Part shown: positions 12,198 to 23,869 of the stretch, one piece after another
How the letters are laid out: each line of letters begins with the position of its first letter
How positions within the stretch are numbered: the first letter of the stretch is position 1
Assembly: GCA_001179505.1 (NCBI GenBank)
Contig: CDMY01000252.1
Location: 17,820-81,819, forward strand
Length of the DNA stretch: 64,000 bases
Source of the DNA: Vitrella brassicaformis
Lineage: Eukaryota > Sar > Vitrellaceae
Direction of reading: 5' to 3'
Position numbers and translations under genes: made by a program
The notes under the pieces: generated by a model
Told to the model about the DNA's origin: nothing
Database searches by the model: none
Seen by the model: the letters and a program-made list of their open reading frames with translations, nothing else

Positions 12198-13734
12198 ACA
12201 GCGACACACGGAGACGGAGAACAGGGCAGGGTGGCAGGGGTGCTGGGCTGGTGACTCTGGTCTGCGATTTGGTCTTGGTCTGTATGGCTTGGCTTGGCTT
12301 GGCTTCGGGGGGATTTTTATGTGTCTGTCGTGGTGTCACCCGACGTAGGGATGGCATGCGAAGGCAGGCAGGCAGGCAGGCAGTAAGGCAGCCAACAAGC
12401 AAGGCAGCAAGCCTCCCTCCCTCCATCTGTGGTGTGGGAGGGAGGCTTGCTGATGCTCTGTATGCTGCTCACTCACTGCCCTTTTACATACAAACATGCA
12501 CACACACACGCACTTACATACCAAGTGATGCATGCTATGAATACGTACACAAAGTCACACATCACGTGTTGTTGGTGTGATTGAGGAGAGGGGAGAGGGG
12601 AGGGGAGGCGGGAAGTGCAGTAGGGCAGGCAGTGATGATGATCGCCGGACGACAAGACGTTTTACATGTCTGGCTGTGGGTGAGCAGCGGTCGTGTCGAT
12701 TTAAGGACCTGTCTGTCTGTCTGTGCATTGTGTTGTCGCTTGTCCCGGGGTCCCGGTGGGTTGGACGTGATGTCGCCACCGTGAAGCCTGAGACGCACCG
12801 GCGCTCTCACCGGTGCGTCTCAGGTGTGACGATGACGGCACCACGGATGACCTACTGGGACACACAGACGCTGCAGCGACATGACTGCCTGTCTGTGTCG
12901 TGACGGCGTCACGCGTCGTCAAGACATGATCGATGAGGCTGCGTGTACTGCGTGTACTGAATGGGAGGACAGAGACCGTTGTGGTGTGGGCAGCCAGTGC
13001 GGTTGGATGTCCCTGCTTGGAGGCATTGTTTCCGTTTCTGTGTCGCTCCTCTCGGCGTCTGGGTGGGTGAAAGACTTCCCCTTCACCCACAAGCCTGAGC
13101 CGTACTGACGCTCTCAGGTGCGAGGGTGATGGGGAGGTGCGTGGCCCACCGAGACACCGAGAAGATTGCGATTCGTTGGAGGAACAGCTCAGTTTCTGCA
13201 GTGAGTTGCCTGTGCGTCTTTGGGGATACATCGGGGGCGGCGACACGGACATATGAGAGTTTGCGTGTTTGTCTGGGTCAGTATGTCGTGCGACGCCAGC
13301 CCAGGTCAGTGCGGGCGGGTGTGCGTGTGAGGGAGGGAGGGAGGGAGGGAGTAGACGACAGACCCATTGATTGCGTGTGTGTTGTGTGTGAATGCCACAC
13401 TTCTGTCATCGAAAAGATGAATGAAAAAGCTGAAAGAAGGATGCAGCCGGCGTGCACATCCACACTCATCTGACGTCCCAGCCAGCATCAATCAGGATAT
13501 GATTGCACAGCAAGTCCACCCCCCCAATTCACGTACTTCCATCACCTCCATCACCTGGCCAGATCCGAGGAGAGGATGAACATACATGTTGCCTTTTCGG
13601 CAATGAATGGCAAATTTCTCCATAGTCTTTCGGGTGGGCTATGGAAAACCTCACTCAGATCTGTTGGCGCAGTCCATCCATCTATCCTATCATCCAACAC
13701 AGTCATCCATCCATCCCCCACCCGCTACCACCAC
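12198..13734. other. Intergenic between convergent genes, contains hairpins
   Basis: No supported exon on either strand. Contains TGGCT, GGCA and GGGA short repeats, a perfect 15-bp hairpin at 12787-12824 and a decayed relative of it near 13092-13130. Confidence 0.5.
12787..12824. repeat. Perfect 15-bp inverted repeat
   Basis: cctgagacgcaccgg at 12787-12801 and its exact reverse complement at 12810-12824 are separated by 8 bases. This could form a stable hairpin in RNA or cruciform DNA. It lies between convergent genes and outside any recognised exon. Confidence 0.85.
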
Positions 13735-16375
13735 TCACTGTGTCTCTTCCCGCCTCTCTGCCGACTGCCCCGGACCCCTCCCCCCCAGATACGGGGACAT
13801 CCGCTCCATCAGAGCCGTCGCTGCCTCGATGCAACGCGGAACAGATACATCGACATCGGCCTTTCCGCGCCTCTCACGCATATCCGGCACGCGACACACA
13901 GCCGGACAGGACTGCGGTGTCGATCCCCATGGGTTGGTGGCAGCATCAGCATCATGAGCAGAAGCCACCCTGGTGCCGCCATGGTCTCGCTGCTTTGACG
14001 GGGGTGGAGTGGCGAAGGGGCCCCTCTGGCTCGAGCATGGCGACGGCGAGGCGGGGGCATGTCGACGGTGGAGCCACTCCCTCTCTGGATGGGGGCTGGA
14101 GCGGAAGTACGTCTTTCTGTGGTACTTGGCCGCCAGCCGCTCTGCTCGCGCCTTGATGGACCACAGCAAGGCCGACTGCTGCGGTGCCACTGCCAGCGGA
14201 TCTTTGCCCTCTGCAGGGGACTGAGGGGGGCCGGCGATGCGCAGACGAACGGGGCTGGAGCGACCCTTGGTTGCGAAGGGCTTAGGTGGGGGTATGGGAG
14301 GTGGGGTCGAGGGGCTGCTCATCGCATGGCTGGCTTGGGCGGCGAGCGAAGCGCTGCTCGCCAGCTGGTGAGGTGCAACGATGTCCTTCTCGACTTGTCG
14401 GACGTCGTCACGTGGCTGTCCCCTCATGGGAGCCCTGACACTCCTTTCCGCTATCAAGGCCTTCTTGACGGCAGCCTTTGCCATGTCCACCCCCCGCACC
14501 CCACCCTTTTCGCCAGGCGCCGAAGGTCGATCCTCATCCCGTGCAGCAGCCACCTTCTGGCCAGCAGGACGAGAGCCCGCCTTCCTGTCGGGCGGCTCCG
14601 ACGTTCTCTTGGGAGGTAGTGTCCTCTGGCGAATTGTGGTGGACGTCGGCGTGGCTGGACGGGACGATTTACGGGTCGACGGAAGGGGGAGAGTGGGGGA
14701 TGTCCGGGATGACGAGCGGATTCTAGATGGGGGAGTGGCCCGGAGATTCGAGAAGGGGGAGGGCTGGCTGCTGCGAGAGCTAGGGAGGTACACCCGGAGG
14801 AGAGGCACTTCTGAAGACCACACAAATCGACAGTGACAGGGGAAGATCCTATGGCTGGTTTTCCTTCTTCGCTCGCTCACCTCCCTCCATGTTAGTATCC
14901 AGCGTGGCCATCGTCGGCGTGAAAGGCGTAGGAGATATCCTAGATCCCGGCCTCCTCTCCCCCACCACTGCAGGCGACCGCGCGGCCATCGCAGCCCGCG
15001 ACCGGGGCAGCGCCGGCATCGACTGACTGCGCGGAATCATGCCGTCGAGGTCCTCTCGTGCGGACTGGAAGGGCGACACACACGCACTGCGGGACGACAC
15101 CTCGCGATAAGAGACGAAGGGGGACGGCAGGCCCAGTCCCAGCTTGCGGCGGCCGAAGAAGGGCGTGTAGTGCGCCTTCGACGGCTTTCTCCCATCAGCC
15201 CTGGCCGCTGGCTCGCTTACTGGGCTGCTCGGCGACCCCCCTCCCGCCCTCCTCTTTGGCCACTGGTCGTCATACGTATGACGCTCCCTCATCAGCTCCT
15301 TCACTAGCGCAGTATAGGGCTGCTTAAACAATCCCGGAGGAAGCTCGTCTGACGCATCACGTGGCTGAGAGATGATGTCCGGCCGCCGGCCCTCATCATC
15401 CGCCGACCCCTTGACGTGCATCGGCCGTTCAGCGAACGGAGATGGCCGCACCCTCTCGGTCACTGATTGGCTGTGTGTGGCAGCAGGGGTGAGGGCGGGA
15501 GGCTGCACACGCTGCTGTTGCTGTTGCGGTGGTGGCGGGAGGGAGCGTCGGATGCGCGCCTGTGTGGCGTTGAACAGCTTCTTGCCGTCCAGGGAGTGCA
15601 GCGAGGGGAGGAAGTTGATGAGGGTGGCGCGGTGCGTGGGCGAGTTGGTGAGGGGGTTGCCCTCCAGCACCAGGTCCACCAGGGATGTGTTGAGCGATAG
15701 AGGCCGCAACGACAAAGGGGATGCCAGCGAGTTGTGGCCCAAGTCGAGCCAAACTAACCTGCAGCAGGAAGGAAGGCCGACAGACACCAAACAGGATGTG
15801 TGATGACACAGACAGACAGAGATGAATGAATGAATGCACTCATCGTTTGCATGTGCGCACCTCTGCAGCGGCTCCAGGTCTTCTACTTGCCATATCTTGT
15901 TCCTTCTGACCGACAGCCGCTCCAGCATGCGGCATGGCCACAAGCCCCGAAGGCTTCCTAGTCGATTCGACGACAAATCCAATCGCCTGAGGCCTCTCGA
16001 ACACGCCTCGAGAGCGGAGTCTGGAGTGCTGTGCTCCGCGTCTGGAGTGCCCGAGGGGCCCGAGGGATACATGGAGAGGCTCAATGGCGACGGCTGGACC
16101 AGCAGAGTTGTGATGTGGTTATTGCTGAGGTTGAGGCTGACGAGATGACGCAAGTGGCGGAGCTCTGAAGGAAAATGCACAGAAATGCATCCCGATGCAT
16201 CCAAGTGGCAATGTGTGCATGGAAAGCGGCTGCTGGTCTCACCTGCGAGGCTTTGTATCCTGTTGTTGGAGAGATCAAGATGGGTGAGCGTCACAGGGCT
16301 GCGATGGAGTTCCAGAGGCCTCAAGTCATCAATTCTGTGGTGGGAGAGGTCCACCTCGAGCAATTCGTCGTCCAT
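13735..16375 (-). CDS. Leucine-rich-repeat protein with disordered C-terminus
   Basis: Four exons: 16375-16243, 16164-15861, 15758-14881 and 14810-13735. The first 200 residues are SDS22-type leucine-rich repeats (LLEVDLSHHRIDDL, LTHLDLSNNRIQSL, LVSLNLSNNHITTL, LRRLDLSSNRLGSL, LVWLDLGHNSL, LVDLVLEGNPL) closed by an LRR cap-like end (ATLINFLPSLHSLDGKKL). The remainder, over 550 residues, is Ser/Pro/Arg-rich, has a short poly-Gln run and shows no known domain. This architecture is common in centrosomal, ciliary and scaffold proteins, but no specific role can be claimed. The start is the ATG directly before DDELLEVDL. The extent of the last exon is the least certain part. Confidence 0.75.
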
Positions 16376-17014
16376 GCTCACCCGGATGCAGGAAATAACG
16401 TGCCTATTCCTTCTATACACGCCAAAAGAGAGAAGGCGGTGGCGAGCTCAAAAGATAGCGATCGGCCGGAGACAGCAACCGCTGCAAAAATCCAACAGCC
16501 GCTGCAGACAGACATCTCGCCACTCAGAAAGACATCTTTCCATTGCAAAAAGCCGTATGGTCCATCAAATTTAAAAAGCCACCATCTTTCTCCCCATATG
16601 CTGAAAACTAGCTGTGTGTTCCCCTCAGATCCCTTCCGTCCGCCGGGCTTGGCGTCCCTGCGTGAGACACACGAGGACGCCAAGCTGTGTCAGGACGGTA
16701 CGTTGGTTCTCTCTCTGCCATGATGGGGACATGTCACTCACCTAGACAGACCGCTGGCTGCGTTTGTATCGATATCATGTAAACTCATTCGTATGTATCC
16801 AGTCCAGGTGTCTGTCCATTCACACCCACGCACACACACACGCTAGGGCGACCAACCGCCCGACCTATTCTTACAAATAATGCCATAGCTATCATGCAAC
16901 CAACTAAGAAACACCCGGCCCGTTCGCTACGTCAACTTAGTCAACTTATGCCACACCACGTCACAGCTGGCTTCGCCCACCGGCACCAGACCTGACCTAA
17001 GCTGACCTTTCCTT
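16376..17014. other. Intergenic between tandem minus-strand genes
   Basis: Contains the promoter side of the leucine-rich-repeat gene and the 3' flank of the PAN-domain gene. No coding exon was recognised. Confidence 0.5.
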
Positions 17015-18380
17015 TCAATCCCACGTCGCCTCCCGCCTCAGCTTAGTCACCGGGGTACCCAAGGAACTCTCCACCCGACCTCCCCCCACCCCAAGCACCC
17101 CCACCCCCGCACCATCGTCATCATCCCTCGGCTCTTGTCGCTGGCCACTGCTGCGGTGCCCATAGCCGTCCACACAGCACATGACAGAGGAAAGAGGGGC
17201 CGTCCCCGCCATGGCCATGCTCGTCTGTCTGTTGCACCGGTGCATGATCCTGGCCTTCCTCCAGGTGAGCACGACGAGCACCGCTGCCAAGGCTAGCATG
17301 CACCCTGCTGCCGTGCCGCCAGCCACACATACCCAGGGCGAGTGCAGAGAGAAGGGGGAGGGGGGCGGGGCGTGGTCGTCTGACGCCGATGGGTTGAGGG
17401 ACTTAATCGCTTTCTCGCGCTGCGGCCCATGGGACAGAGAAGAATTCTTGTCGAGAGGTCGGATGACGACAGGCAGCGGAGCGGAGGTCTCTTCTTCTAT
17501 GTCTCGGTGTCGGTCGACTCCTGTGGATGGCGATGAGCCATTGGTGGCGGCTTGAGCGACGGGTGGCTGCTCCGGCAAGGACTCACTCTCAAGGACGACC
17601 GAGGCCGTGTCGTTGGTTGATGAGATATCGATGTCGTCGATGGACGAGGCGCTCAGTGTCTGGTTCTCGGCACCGTGGCCCCGCTCATCTGACGCCTCGT
17701 CAGTCGACAATGGAGGCGGCCCCGTACGACATGATATGGCGCCCTCACCATCTACACACACACACACACAGACAGAGGCCACACGGAACAGACAATGATG
17801 TGGCTCCTCTGCATGCCTTTCTCTGTTGCCTCACTCACCGGCACTTGGTTCGGATGGGGTGCCACATGCCCGTGTGCCGCTGGTGATTGATCTGGTGAGC
17901 AAGTCATCCTCCGTCTGCTTCAGCAACGTGCCCTTCGTGGCCTTGAGGTAGCACGCGCCATCGCCAGTGTCCCTGTGGACGGCATACACGACGAGGTGCG
18001 TCCAGTAGCCACAGCCAACGGTGATAGCACACCAATCGGCACCTGCCGGGAGATAGACATATACACAAGACGGCCATGGAAGGTTCGCGTGTGCTCACAT
18101 GACTGTGACGTGGGGTATCCTCTCCACGCGCCAGTGAGATCAGCCGCAATGTAATCAATCCCTTCGTCCAACACGCAGCCGGACACCTGTCCTGCAGACA
18201 CTGCAGACACCGCATTCGCACGTCAGAGCACGTCCACCAATCGGCTCTCCATGTTGGTGTGAGTGCCGTGTCCATCGCCCCACCCACCAACCCACCTGAT
18301 GAAGCCCTCGGCACGGCAGCCAACAGACAGACTGCACCTGCGATTGCACCTGCGATAATGGCACCTGCGATGGACGCCAT
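17015..18380 (-). CDS. Type I membrane protein with one PAN/apple-like domain
   Basis: Four exons: 18380-18296, 18191-18099, 18042-17839 and 17751-17015, about 372 residues. A signal peptide (repeats of IAG then VCLLAAVPRASS) is followed by a single Cys-rich module: GCVLDEGIDYIAADLTG, then SCADWCAITVGCGYWTH, DGACYLKATKG and a final TRACG. Cysteine spacing and the CYLK signature fit the PAN/apple family of protein- or sugar-binding extracellular domains. A Ser/Thr/Asp-rich stalk leads to a membrane helix (WVCVAGGTAAGCMLALAAVL) and a cytoplasmic tail rich in Asp and Gly. PAN modules are frequent in alveolate secretory and adhesion proteins. The ligand is unknown. Confidence 0.72.
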
Positions 18381-18713
18381 CCCCCTCCCCTTCTGAGTGA
18401 TGTTATAAACCGGGCCCGACTGCTCCCGCAGGTGAGTGGTGTGCCTCTTTCAGCCAGCGCTGAAGTGGCTGTTTATCTCATGGCGAGGCTTCAGCAGCCT
18501 CGACTGTCAGCCAGCGATGAAGTGGCTGCTTATCTCATGGCGTGGAGGCTTCAGCCGAAGATTGACCGTTGTCACGCTGTAGAAAAAGCGGTTTCACGGA
18601 AAAAAGAAAGCGAGCGAGAACGCAGCGCGAAAGACGTGCGGGCGCGTCCATTGTGCACGTCTGTCTGCTTCCCGCCACTCCTCGCCCTCGCTGCCCTTGG
18701 TCGTCTTTCTCAT

Positions 18714-21123
18714 ATGGCAGCGATTGTCGTTTTTCTCTGCTGCATCGCCCTTGCTCTGGCCCTTGCTCATGCCAACGATATCGCAAGCAACATCCGCATC
18801 GACCCTCGCACCAGGTGAGCTCACCCAATGCTTCCACCAATGGCTCTGTTTCGACTGACGTCATCTCATCTCATCTCATCTGTCTGTGTGAACAGGTCTT
18901 TGGTTGACGCGTATGGCCGTGTGCGGATCTTCCACGGCCTCAACGTGGTCATCAAGAAGACCCCCTGGGTGCCCCGCACCGACACCTTTCACAAGCATGA
19001 CTCGCTCACGGCGGAGGAGATGGATCAGCTGAGGGATTGGGGCTTCAACATGGTCCGACGTAAGTGTGGTGTGGGTGGGACGAATGAGCAAAAGAGGAAA
19101 AAAGGATCACACGGACGCAGTGGCTGTGTGTGTGTGTGTGTGTATGTATTGTGTCTTAATGCAGTGAATCTGGCGTGGCCTGGTGTGGAGCCCTACGAGC
19201 AGGGCAAGTACAACATGACTTACTTGGAGAGGGAGCGGCAGGTGGTGGACATGTTGGCGGACAGGGGCATCTACACGCTCCTCGACGCACACCAGGACCT
19301 GCTCAGCCCTAACTACTGGTCAGTGAGTGAGAAACAAGCACACACACACACATGCCGGCCATGCTGATCTACCTTACCTGCATTGCTTCATGCCTGTGTA
19401 TGTATGTGTGTGGGTGTCTGTGTGCTTGATGCAGCGGTCACGGCATGCCTCAGTTCTACGTCGACCGCATCGAAACGGAACACTTCGACCATGTGCCACA
19501 GTAGGCCGCTCACATCACAAGCTCATGCGCTCTGATCTTCCCATCTTTCCCTGCCTGCCTGCCTGCCTCTCCGTGTGTGTGTTTGTCTGTCGTGTCAGTT
19601 TCCCCATTCCCGTGCCCATCCCCGGTGCCGAGCAGAACGAGAATGCCAACGACACAACGGACCTCACCCTGCCTGGTCATGCTTTCGAGCTGGCCCACAC
19701 GTGCAAGAACGTGTTCTTCTTCATGCTATACTTCTCGGCTCGGGTGTCCAAGCTTTTCCAGGCGTTATACGACGACAAGGGGGGACTGCTGGAGGGGTTC
19801 GAGGGCGTCTGGCGCGAGGCGGCGGCCGCCTTCAAAGACGTGCCCTCGGTGCTCGGCTTTGAGCTCATCAACGAGCCGTGGTATGGCGACTACATCAGCA
19901 AACCTGGTACGTACGCAGACGCATGGACAGAGAGCGACAAACGAGCATGTGTGTCATGTGGCTCTAACAGATCTGTTGATGCTGCCGGGTCGGTCTGAGC
20001 GTCAGAACCTGGTGCCCTTCTACAGGCGGCTCGCCAAGGCCATCAGGGAGAGGGACCCTGACCATCTTCTGTTCTTTGGGAAGGTGCCGGTCAACCTGGT
20101 AGACGGGGGCTTCCCCAAGAACCCCCTCCACCTGCCGTCAGACGACCCCGGCAGCGTCTACTCTATCCACCCATACTGCGCGCCGACAGACAGCCCCGGC
20201 GCCATGCCGGCCAGCGTGCAGCGGGGATTCTGCAAGCTTACCGAAGAAATGCACCTGAGTGGGTGACAGAGGGAAAAGGAGACAGACCACTGCGGTGTCC
20301 ATGGTGCGTGTCTTCAGAGTCTGCCGAGCGTGACGTGCACCGGATGGGCGATAATGTGCTGCCGTTTATCACCGAGTTCGGGGCCGTCGGCTCGTCGGAT
20401 GAGGCGCTCATGTCCCTCCACCCCCTCCTCTCGTCAGCCGACCACCACATGCTGTCGTGGGCATACTGGAACTACAAGAACCCTTGGAGCGAGGAGGGCA
20501 TCTACGAAGGCCACAACGGCACCCTCCAACTCAACAAGGTCAAATGCCTCAGCCGCACCTACCCCCAGGCCGTCGCGGGGCAGCTACTTGCCTTCCGGTA
20601 TGACCCCTCCACCGCTGCCTTCGACATGGTGTTCGTCCCCAACGCGTCCATCTCCGCCCCGACCATCATCTTCGTCAACGAGGCTTTCCACTACCCATCC
20701 GGCTACACAGTGGACGTCACGCCCTCAGATGGGGTGACCATCGAGCGAGAGGACGCCCACCACGTGCTCATTCGGGTCGAGCGGGCGGAGGGCATGTCAG
20801 AGCAGCAGCGCCCTGTGCTGAGGCGGCCGACCCCTGGACCACCATCAGCCTCTGAGCAGGCCGTGCGAGAGGTCATCGAGGAGGCGGCGGGGTCACAGCA
20901 GCAGCAGCAGCAGCAGCAACAGGAGGCGTCGACCCGAGGGCTGCCATGGTTCATGGATGTGTCCAAGCTGTTTGACAGCATGATGCGGCTGGTCCTGGGG
21001 GGGCACGTGCCCATCGGCGATGATGCTGATGCTGGTGCAGGGGCCGGTGATGAGATCGACCAAGAGATGGCGGAGATGCGCAAGGTGGACGGGGCGGTGA
21101 CTGTGAAAGTGAGGCGGAAATGA
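18714..21123 (+). CDS. Endoglycoceramidase-like GH5 glycoside hydrolase
   Basis: Seven exons: 18714-18814, 18896-19059, 19165-19318, 19435-19500, 19599-19906, 19971-20258 and 20318-21123. It begins with a signal peptide (MAAIVVFLCCIALALALAHA). GRVRIFHGLNVVIKKTPWVP and YTLLDAHQDLLS are typical of endoglycoceramidases. The acid/base Glu lies in GFELINEPWYGDY and the nucleophile Glu in LPFITEFGAVGS, with LSWAYWNYKNPW at the end of the barrel. Such enzymes release the glycan from glycosphingolipids. A long C-terminal extension carries a beta-sandwich-like region, a nine-residue poly-Gln tract (20895-20921) and an acidic tail. The GTGGGT donor after 20258 is the weakest junction. Confidence 0.87.
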
Positions 21124-22429
21124 GGGAATGAGGGGATGAGGGGTGCGTGCGTGGGGGAGGGAGAGGTGTGGATGGCTGTGGATGGACAGGGGGATAGATG
21201 GCACGTACAAGACGATCTATCTGTGCATATGTATGTATGTATGTGTGTGTGTGTGTAAAGACAACCAACGCCGCACGAGAGAGGATGAGCAAGTGCATTT
21301 GTTTGTAAGGACAGGAAGAGAGCAAGGGCGGGTCAGAATAGGTCGGTCCGTCGGTCGGTCATGGATGCACGTGTGGGGCCGCTTCTGCAGGCAGCGGACA
21401 TACACGTACTTCCGCTCCAAGCCGAAGCCACACCGTGTACCATACCACTATTGTTTTTGATTGACATGTACACTCATCGTGCGTACGGCTGCTTTTGCGC
21501 ATCCATCCGTGGGAGGTGTGGTGTGGTGTTGTTTGTCCAAGCTATCTATAGGGGGGCCGGCTGCATGGCATGTACAGATCGATACAATGCAAGGAATGCA
21601 ATGCTCACCCCATCCCATCTCACCCCACCGGCTTTCTTGCCGCATCGCTTCCCACTTACTGACTCACTCTGCTCGTCTGGATGCACTCTCGTGCGTGTTG
21701 GAAGTGGACAGCACGCGCGAGGGAATGGCCGGCTGTCTACTGTCTTTGTGCATACAATCGAATCAGATGGATGGATGGATGGATGGCGGGGTTGGTTGCT
21801 CGTTCGTTTAGTGAGCTTTCTCTCTCACTCTCAAGCACATCGCTCTCTCTGTGCTTGCTCGCCGCCTCTGGCACTCACTGGGGCAGCACACAAGTTCCTG
21901 ACTCAGCCACTTGAGTTGAGAGCATGTTCTGTGTTCTTCTCCACCTGTATGGCCAGGTGATGGATGGATGGATGGCAGCTCCGCTGGCCGTGGATGGATG
22001 CTGCATGTGCATGGCTGGCTGTGTGCAGACAGACCTTCTTGCATGCATGAGGTGTCGGTTGGATTCGACAGCTGATTGATTTGCCACAGCGTTCAAAACG
22101 CTTCGAGCTGCCACACACACAAGTGCGCTCATCCATCCATCTGCCGCTTGAGATGTAATGTAAGGTGGGCCTATGATTCGAGCTCTCGTGTGGCGTAGAT
22201 ACTTACGTCTCAACCGATCGATGACGGCTCTGCCATGGCCACAGATATGTACACCACTCGTCCATTCAGGTCAGATGCAGCTGCTGTCTTTCATATGCAC
22301 ATCAAATCTGCACCACGGCAGCTCCAAAAGCTCTCTTGAGGTATCACCACACAGATAGATGCAGCATTTCTCCATTTCTCCATCGAATGCACCCATTTTC
22401 GACGATACAATCAGCCGAATTTTTGAACC
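21124..22429. other. Intergenic, low-complexity
   Basis: ATGG, TGTATG and CTCACT repeats. No supported exon in either orientation. Confidence 0.5.
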
Positions 22430-22528
22430 TCGCTCTCATAGTGTCGCCTTCATCAAGCAGTGCCTGCGCTCCCGCGATGTTGGCAGCCGCTGACCTGATC
22501 AGACAGCGGCAAACCTGCATCGCGCGCG
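22430..22528. repeat. Downstream arm of inverted SDR duplication (left)
   Basis: About 95 bases here match, in inverted orientation, 29700-29810 beyond the 3' end of the plus-strand SDR copy. The match starts with cctcgctctcatagtgtc and includes ctgatcagacagcggcaaac. Read away from the repeat centre the two copies encode similar peptides (LAAADLIRQRQT here, LATAELIRHRQT in the other copy), so this may be the end of a convergent gene or a conserved 3' UTR. Confidence 0.6.
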
Positions 22529-22630
22529 AGTACTTCACTTGACGAAGGACGAATACACGAGAGCGGCACGCTTGCCAGCACACCAAGCGCGAAAGCCCAA
22601 GTCAGCCATCCATCTAGCCCAGAGCATTAG

Positions 22631-23803
22631 CTAGTAAGTCAGCTCTTGGCCGTCCCACTGCAGGAACCTCCCGTTGTCCTCTCTGCCAGCCTCCTCCACT
22701 ATCTTGGCTATTCCAGCAGCGCTCTCGTCGACGGGCAGTAGCGGCTCCAGCGGCGCACCCCCTGCTCGACCCATCTCGGTGTCGGCCGTGCCAGGATGCA
22801 CAGAAATGAATGTGATGCCGTCGGTGTCATTCTTGGACTCCTCTAGCGCGAAATTCTTGACCAGCATGTTGGCCGCAGCTGCACCCATGCACGGACACGC
22901 AGACACCACCGACAGATGGGATTCGTTGAATTTTCATGTCGTGTGTCTGAGGGCGAAGCGCACCTTTGGAGCATCGGTAGCTGGTGATGGAACCCCTTCG
23001 GTGCATCGACAATGAGCCGGCGCGCGAGGAGATGACGACCACCAGCCGCCTGGATGACCGCCGCAGTAGGGGTGTGAATGTCTGGATGCAGTCGAGCACA
23101 CCGCACACATTGACGTCGAACACGTGCAGCATGGCCGCACGGTCACAGGTCTGGGGGGGATCGCCGTGGACAGTGACGCCTGACGCACACACAAAGACAA
23201 ACACGGGGACAGCGGAACAAGCATGCAGCGATGGCCGGACAGACAGCCTCCATGGTGTGTGTGTACCGGCATTGCAGATCAGGCAGTCGATTGTGTCGAT
23301 GCCGTCCCTCTCCATGCTCGCCCTGGCAGCGGCAATCGACTCTGAGCTGCCGACGTCAAGCTGCATCCAACACACAACAAACAGGTCACCCACATGGACA
23401 CATAGTGCCGTGATCGGCCTGTTACCGGGTAGACGATGACCCGCCCCTTGCTGCCGTCCTGCGTGCTATTCGTCTTGCATGAGTCGGCGACCGCCTTGAG
23501 CTCCGTCGCACCCTGTGGATCTCGGCATGTGGCGACGATGGTGTGGCCTTTTGATATCAAATGCTTCGTCAGAGCCAGGCCGATTCCTCGAGAGCAGCCA
23601 CTTATCAAGATCGTCTGCGTCTGCATCTTTGCTGTCTGCACGTCGGCTGCATCTGGATCTGTTGCAGCAGCTGCTCCAGCGGCGGCTGCCTTGCAGGCCG
23701 GGCGCTTCGCTGACCTCAGCAATGGCGCAGGTGCTGTCTGCGGCCTCAGCTGAATGAAGGCGCTCGCGAGAGAGATGCAGGTAGGCAGCAGCCACCACCG
23801 CAT
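22631..23803 (-). CDS. Short-chain dehydrogenase/reductase, plastid-type presequence
   Basis: Four exons: 23803-23426, 23360-23267, 23179-22964 and 22878-22631, about 311 residues. The Rossmann-fold SDR core is complete: cofactor loop SGCSRGIGLALTKHL, the CLICNAG motif, catalytic Ser in VVVISSRAG and Tyr/Lys in SYRCSK. The sequence resembles C-factor-like/sniffer-type SDRs. The first 58 residues are extra compared with the plus-strand copy: a hydrophobic signal (MRWWLLPTCISLASA) followed at once by Phe and an Arg/Ala-rich stretch. That is the form of a bipartite presequence for complex plastids with an ASAF-like cleavage site. The start lies 66 bases from the divergent start of the other copy. 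Confidence 0.87.
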
Positions 23804-23869
23804 TCACACTCCCCATTGAGCTTAGCTCGCAGACGTTTTCGAGCACCGAACCGCTTCTTTTCGCAAATC

